The translations under genes and the position numbers were made by a program. The notes under the pieces were generated by a model. That model saw only the letters and a program-made list of their open reading frames with translations, was not told the origin of the DNA and did not search any database. 9,714 bases of DNA from the NCBI GenBank assembly GCA_964614345.1, contig CAZTLP010000038.1:1-9714 (forward strand), read 5' to 3'. This stretch comes from AEGEAN-183 sp964614345 (GTDB lineage Bacteria; Pseudomonadota; Gammaproteobacteria; Magnimaribacterales; Magnimaribacteraceae). This document shows, in pieces, positions 7,024 through 9,714 of this stretch. Each line of letters opens with the position of its first letter. Within the stretch, counting starts at the first letter, position 1.

Positions 7024-7601
7024 GCAGTAGGGGAGGTTATGACTTGACCTATTTCAACAGGTCTAAATATTACTGTTCCCTCAATAGGAGAACGCACCAA
7101 AGTATCATCTAAAGCTATTTTGGCATTTTCTAAGAAGACTTCTGCTCTTACTAGTTGAGCCTTAGCTGTGGCATGTTGTTCTTGAATATCTTCAAAGGCT
7201 TTATCAGAAATACTTTTGGCTTTATGAAGTTCAATGCCTCGATTTAATTGCGCTTCACCATTTTCTAATCTAACTCTAGCAACTTCTAAATCAGCTTGTG
7301 CTTGAGAAAGAGCATTAGAAGGTGTTCTTTGATCAATTCTCGCCAGTACTTCTTCTTTTTGTATCAAATCTCCAACCTCAGCTCCTAGATACAAAATTTC
7401 TCCAGAAGCTTTTGATTTAATTTCAACTGCAGAGATAGCCTCAACAGTCCCTGAAGCTTCAACGATTAGCTCCAGTGGTTTAGGGCCAATTTCTTCTATG
7501 GTGTAGAAATCAAAATCATCTTTTTTTTCATTGGAAAAACTAAAAAAAAGTGTAATTAACAAAACCACTATTAAGGAATATCTAACTAAATTATTATCCA
7601 T
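7024..7601 (-). CDS. MacA-like periplasmic adaptor (HlyD/RND-MFP family; 3' partial at assembly gap)
   Basis: The first 192 residues of a membrane fusion protein are present. An N-terminal anchor helix (about 6-23, YSLIVVLLITLFFSF) is followed by the first half of a biotinyl-lipoyl-like domain (48-92, with KSKASGEILYLGAEVGDLI). Then comes a predicted alpha-helical hairpin rich in Ala, Glu and Gln (95-165), and the start of the second lipoyl half (168-192, VRSPIEGTVIFRPVEIGQV). Members are normally about 370-420 residues, so the beta-barrel and membrane-proximal domains are missing in the N run. It would link the inner-membrane permease to an outer-membrane channel, which is not encoded here. 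The gene starts 6 bp after the ATPase stop, as in a tight operon. The start ATG (complement of 7599-7601) fits the anchor helix. Confidence 0.9.
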
Positions 7602-7607
7602 TACTAA

Positions 7608-8282
7608 TTAATTGATTGAATCGGAACCAATTTCTCCATCTTTAATTGTTATTGTTCGTTGAGACTGTTTAGCCACTTCTCGTTCGTGAGTTATTACTAC
7701 GATGGTTTGACCTTTTTTATTTAAATCTTTAAAAATTTCTAAAACTTGATCGCCAGTTTTTGAATCTAAGTTACCTGTTGGCTCATCTGCAAAGAGAATA
7801 GAAGGGTAATTAATTAAGGCTCTTGCAATTGCAACTCTTTGCTGTTCACCTCCAGACAGTTCAGTTGGCTTATGTAACAATCGATTAGTTAGACCAACTT
7901 TCTCCAATACTTCTTCAGCTCTTTTAAGTCTTTCAGATTGTTTTACAGAAGCATACTTTAGGGGAAGGGCTACATTTTCAAGAGCAGAACTTCTAGGCAA
8001 AAGATGGAATTTCTGAAAAACAAAACCAATTTCTTCATTTCTTATACCTGCAAGCTGTTCTTCATCTAAGCTTCCCACATTTCTATTATTAAGAAGGTAG
8101 GTTCCTTTTGAAGGTGTATCCAAACAACCCACAATATTCATCAAGGTAGATTTACCAGAACCAGAAGGGCCCATAATAGAAACGAATTCACCTTCTTCTA
8201 TACTAAAGCTAACTCCCCTAAGGGCATGCACATAAGTCTCTCCTAAATCATAGGATTTATGAACATCTTTTACTTGAATCAT
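7608..8282 (-). CDS. ABC transporter ATPase, MacB/LolD-type
   Basis: This full-length 224-residue ATPase powers the adaptor-permease pair encoded after it. All nucleotide-binding motifs are intact: Walker A GPSGSGKST (38-46), Q-loop Q90 in FVFQKFHLLP, signature LSGGEQQR (142-149), Walker B ILFADEP (162-168) with E167, D-loop NLDS, and switch H199 in ITHE. The sequence is of the subfamily that serves FtsX-fold permeases (MacB, LolD, lipoprotein release and antimicrobial peptide export). It is the first gene of the minus-strand operon. There is no Shine-Dalgarno-like sequence before its ATG (complement of 8280-8282). An 11-bp inverted repeat sits 24 bp upstream and may control expression. MacB-like and LolD-like roles cannot be separated from the ATPase alone; the MacA-like neighbour favours MacAB-type export. 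Confidence 0.94.
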   Translation of the reverse strand: MIQVKDVHKSYDLGETYVHALRGVSFSIEEGEFVSIMGPSGSGKSTLMNIVGCLDTPSKGTYLLNNRNVGSLDEEQLAGIRNEEIGFVFQKFHLLPRSSALENVALPLKYASVKQSERLKRAEEVLEKVGLTNRLLHKPTELSGGEQQRVAIARALINYPSILFADEPTGNLDSKTGDQVLEIFKDLNKKGQTIVVITHEREVAKQSQRTITIKDGEIGSDSIN

Positions 8283-8306
8283 TGAATTAAAAAAATATGA
8301 CTTAAA

Positions 8307-8334
8307 TAGGTGTTATATCTAACTATAACACCTA
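8307..8334. promoter_or_regulatory. Perfect 11-bp inverted repeat, candidate operator of the exporter operon
   Basis: TAGGTGTTATA (8307-8317) and TATAACACCTA (8324-8334) are perfect inverted copies around the 6-base spacer TCTAAC. The site lies 24 bp ahead of the ATPase start and about 100 bp ahead of the redoxin start, between divergent genes, so a terminator is unlikely. On the minus strand -10-like hexamers (TATAGT at 8327-8322, TATAAC at 8317-8312) fall within it, so a dimeric repressor here could block the exporter promoter. No good -35 is visible. An RNA hairpin in the leader is the alternative. Confidence 0.5.
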
Positions 8335-8344
8335 AAGAAATTGA

Positions 8345-8361
8345 ACACTATTTTTTAGTGT
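8345..8361. promoter_or_regulatory. Second small dyad in the divergent spacer
   Basis: ACACTA (8345-8350) and TAGTGT (8356-8361) are inverted copies around five T. The arms echo the GTGT/ACAC core of the larger repeat 11 bp away, so it could be an auxiliary operator half. A 6-bp dyad in AT-rich DNA can also arise by chance. Confidence 0.25.
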
Positions 8362-8436
8362 AGATAGATATTTTCATGTGTGTTTTGCCTATCCTATTGT
8401 TAAGATTATTTTTTTAATTAAGCAAAGAAGAAGAAA

Positions 8437-9018
8437 ATGTCTTACACATTAATGCCTGGTGATGAAGCCCCTTTTTTTGAAGGTTTAAAAGGAACAGATG
8501 GAAACTTGTATAGTCTTAAAGATTTAAACTCTGAGTTGTTTAAAGTTTTATTTTTTACTTGCAATCATTGTCCTTATGTCACTGGTTCAGATGAATTAAC
8601 TAGAAATATTGCAGAAAAGTTTGCAGATAAAGTTAAATTTATAGCTATCAATTCCAATTCTGAAAATACTTATGAAGAGGATTCTTACGAAAATATGATT
8701 TTAAGAATGGAAGAATTTAATTTTCCTTGGCTTTATCTTCATGACCAATCTCAAACTACTGCTTTAGATTATGGTGCTTTAAAAACCCCTCATTTTTTTC
8801 TTTTTGATAATCAATGGGAGCTTTTGTATACCGGTAGAAATACTGATAATCCAAGAGATATAAACAGGAGAACTACCGATGATCTTGAAGAAGCTATTAA
8901 GCAAGCAACAGAAAGCAGGGAGGTCACTATTCCTGTGACTAACCCCATTGGATGTAATATTAAATGGGAAGGTAAGCCTGCACATTGGATGCCACCAGAG
9001 GCCTGTGATTTAATCTAA
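8437..9018 (+). CDS. Thioredoxin-fold redoxin, PRX-like1 family
   Basis: This 193-residue cytoplasmic redoxin has no signal peptide. The motif TCNHCPYV gives C42-x-x-C45 at the start of the first helix, as in the PRX-like1 group of peroxiredoxin/thioredoxin-like proteins. KTPHFFLFD (116-124) supplies the cis-proline (P118) loop, and NPIGCNIKW (169-177) is the group's C-terminal signature with C173. A further cysteine, C190, lies three residues from the end. Such proteins are thought to act as thiol peroxidases or oxidoreductases, but the reaction of this group is not well established. ATG 8437 follows a purine-rich AAGAAGAAGAAA ribosome region. The gene is followed after 15 bp by an AhpD-like gene, suggesting a redox pair. 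It shares the GC-x-I-x-aromatic tail with the exported redoxin-copper protein near 1678. Confidence 0.87.
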   Translation: MSYTLMPGDEAPFFEGLKGTDGNLYSLKDLNSELFKVLFFTCNHCPYVTGSDELTRNIAEKFADKVKFIAINSNSENTYEEDSYENMILRMEEFNFPWLYLHDQSQTTALDYGALKTPHFFLFDNQWELLYTGRNTDNPRDINRRTTDDLEEAIKQATESREVTIPVTNPIGCNIKWEGKPAHWMPPEACDLI

Positions 9019-9022
9019 TTTA

Positions 9023-9027
9023 AGGAG
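9023..9027 (+). promoter_or_regulatory. Strong Shine-Dalgarno of the AhpD-like gene
   Basis: AGGAG lies 6 bases before ATG 9034. It is much stronger than most ribosome sites in the window, where Shine-Dalgarno sequences are generally weak or absent, and suggests high translation of this gene. Confidence 0.7.
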
Positions 9028-9033
9028 AGAGTT

Positions 9034-9615
9034 ATGTCTTATTCACATATAGGAGGAGATCCAAGAGAAGCTTTTAAAGATCAACAAGAAACCTTCGATC
9101 TCATAGAAAGTTTTATGGGATATTTACCTAACTCGCATTTATCTATGGCTAAAAATCCAAAATTAAATGATGGTTTTGGTGCTTTAGCAGGCACCATCTT
9201 TGGTAGTAAACATTTGGATATGGGCCTAGTAAATTTAATAGCCTTGGCATCAAGTTTATCTTCCGGTTGTAAATACTGCCAAGCACACACTTCTCATGGA
9301 GCTAATAGGGCAGGAATAAGTGCTAAAAAGATAGCTGAAATTCTTAAATATAAAGAAAGCGATCAATTTAGTTTGGGTGAAAAAGCTGCTTTAGATTTAG
9401 CATTTTCAGCAGGTGTTACACCAAATGCTTCAACTAAGGAGCATTTTGTTGAATTACAAAACTATTACAGTGATGAAGCCATAATAGATATAGTGGCTGT
9501 TATTGCACTTTTTGGCTTTTTGAATAGATGGAATGACACTTTAGGTAGCAAATTAGAAGATGTACCAAAAGAGTTTGTTGAAAAAGAGCTAAATCCTTTA
9601 GGATGGAGTAGTTAA
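9034..9615 (+). CDS. Carboxymuconolactone decarboxylase family protein, AhpD-like
   Basis: This 193-residue all-helical protein belongs to the carboxymuconolactone decarboxylase/AhpD superfamily, in the peroxidase-related branch rather than the true decarboxylases. The core motif is C79-K-Y-C82-x-x-H85 with H88 nearby (SGCKYCQAHTSHGANRAG), preceded by the helix LVNLIALASSLS. A second helical region holds the GEKAALDLAFSAG segment. AhpD uses its CxxC disulfide to reduce peroxiredoxin, and the redoxin gene directly upstream makes a similar partnership plausible. One oddity: aligned without gaps to AhpD of M. tuberculosis, the proton-relay glutamate 12 residues before the first cysteine is N67 here, and the histidine follows C82 by three residues rather than four. 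Chemistry may therefore differ. The next gene begins 11 bp after its stop. Confidence 0.87.
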   Translation: MSYSHIGGDPREAFKDQQETFDLIESFMGYLPNSHLSMAKNPKLNDGFGALAGTIFGSKHLDMGLVNLIALASSLSSGCKYCQAHTSHGANRAGISAKKIAEILKYKESDQFSLGEKAALDLAFSAGVTPNASTKEHFVELQNYYSDEAIIDIVAVIALFGFLNRWNDTLGSKLEDVPKEFVEKELNPLGWSS

Positions 9616-9619
9616 GGAG
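9615..9619 (+). promoter_or_regulatory. Shine-Dalgarno overlapping the stop of the AhpD-like gene
   Basis: AGGAG shares its first base with the TAA at 9613-9615 and lies 7 bases before ATG 9627. The overlap suggests translational coupling of the two genes. Confidence 0.65.
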
Positions 9620-9626
9620 AAATTTT

Positions 9627-9714
9627 ATGGAAATACCTTTTGAAAAAACATTAGCGGAGATCATAAGATGGAGAGTAGATAAGAAACCAGAAGCTATAGC
9701 GCATAAATTTGGTG
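9627..9714 (+). CDS. Probable AMP-binding acyl-CoA synthetase/ligase, N-terminus (3' partial)
   Basis: Only 29 codons are inside the window. The sequence MEIPFEKTLAEIIRWRVDKK, followed by PEAIAHKFG, matches the usual opening of AMP-dependent synthetases and long-chain fatty acid CoA ligases. These begin with a helix of the type TLxEIxRWRxxxxP and then a strand reading xAxxFGD before the first core motif. Such enzymes activate a carboxylic acid to an acyl-adenylate and then to acyl-CoA. The substrate cannot be judged from this piece. Start choice is well supported by the AGGAG 7 bases upstream and by the family-like N-terminus. It is third in the redoxin/AhpD-like operon, which could tie that pair to acyl-CoA or lipid metabolism. 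The call depends on a short stretch. Confidence 0.6.
   Translation, partial: MEIPFEKTLAEIIRWRVDKKPEAIAHKFG

Noticed and set aside
6912..7112. Plus-strand ORF of 66 codons
   Set aside because: It runs through the N gap and is antisense to the adaptor and permease.
5844..7601. A single 585-residue adaptor-permease protein
   Set aside because: Continuity depends on 100 N. Adaptor and permease are separate proteins in this family, and both pieces lack expected domains at the junction.
8307..8334. The 11-bp inverted repeat as a transcription terminator
   Set aside because: It lies between divergent gene starts, so no transcript from within the window needs to end there, and neither side has a proper T tract directly after the stem.

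Overview
The window is an AT-rich, gene-dense piece of bacterial chromosome. Signal peptides, a lipobox and a MacA/MacB-type exporter point to a Gram-negative host. The protein set (DUF6491-like domain, redoxin joined to a copper-monooxygenase-like domain, MsrA/MsrB fusion, carboxymuconolactone decarboxylase next to an acyl-CoA synthetase start) looks most like a streamlined marine gammaproteobacterium. That placement comes from recognising families, not from a phylogenetic marker. A run of exactly 100 N marks a scaffold join, so this is a draft or metagenome assembly.

Bases 1-5840 hold seven codirectional plus-strand genes: a 5'-truncated NAPE-PLD/UlaG-like metallo-beta-lactamase hydrolase; an exported DUF6491-rhodanese fusion; a large exported redoxin / CxxCH / copper-monooxygenase-like protein; a lipoprotein with the order MsrA-thioredoxin-MsrB; a small GIY-YIG protein with a TTG start; an exported thermonuclease; and a two-helix membrane protein. 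Spacing is tight from 1678 onward. Four consecutive products (rhodanese, redoxin-copper protein, MsrAB, nuclease) carry export signals, so this block is largely about envelope chemistry, especially thiol and methionine redox.

Bases 5844-8282 are a minus-strand ABC exporter operon in the order ATPase, MacA-like adaptor, MacB-like permease. The N run at 6924-7023 cuts the adaptor and permease. They happen to stay in one open frame across it, which creates a false adaptor-permease fusion. By family lengths, several hundred bases are missing, more than the 100 shown.

The divergent 154-bp spacer at 8283-8436 contains a perfect 11-bp inverted repeat (8307-8334) and a second 6-bp dyad (8345-8361). 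These are the best regulatory candidates here. From 8437 a second plus-strand operon begins: a PRX-like redoxin, an AhpD-like carboxymuconolactone decarboxylase family protein, and the first 29 codons of a probable acyl-CoA synthetase, the last two behind strong Shine-Dalgarno sites.

A recurring theme is thiol redox. Two redoxins share a C-terminal Gly-Cys-x-Ile-x-aromatic signature; one is fused to heme and copper domains beside a methionine sulfoxide reductase, and the other is paired with a CxxC AhpD-like protein. No intergenic stretch exceeds 300 bases, and I saw no RNA genes, insertion sequences or CRISPR arrays.
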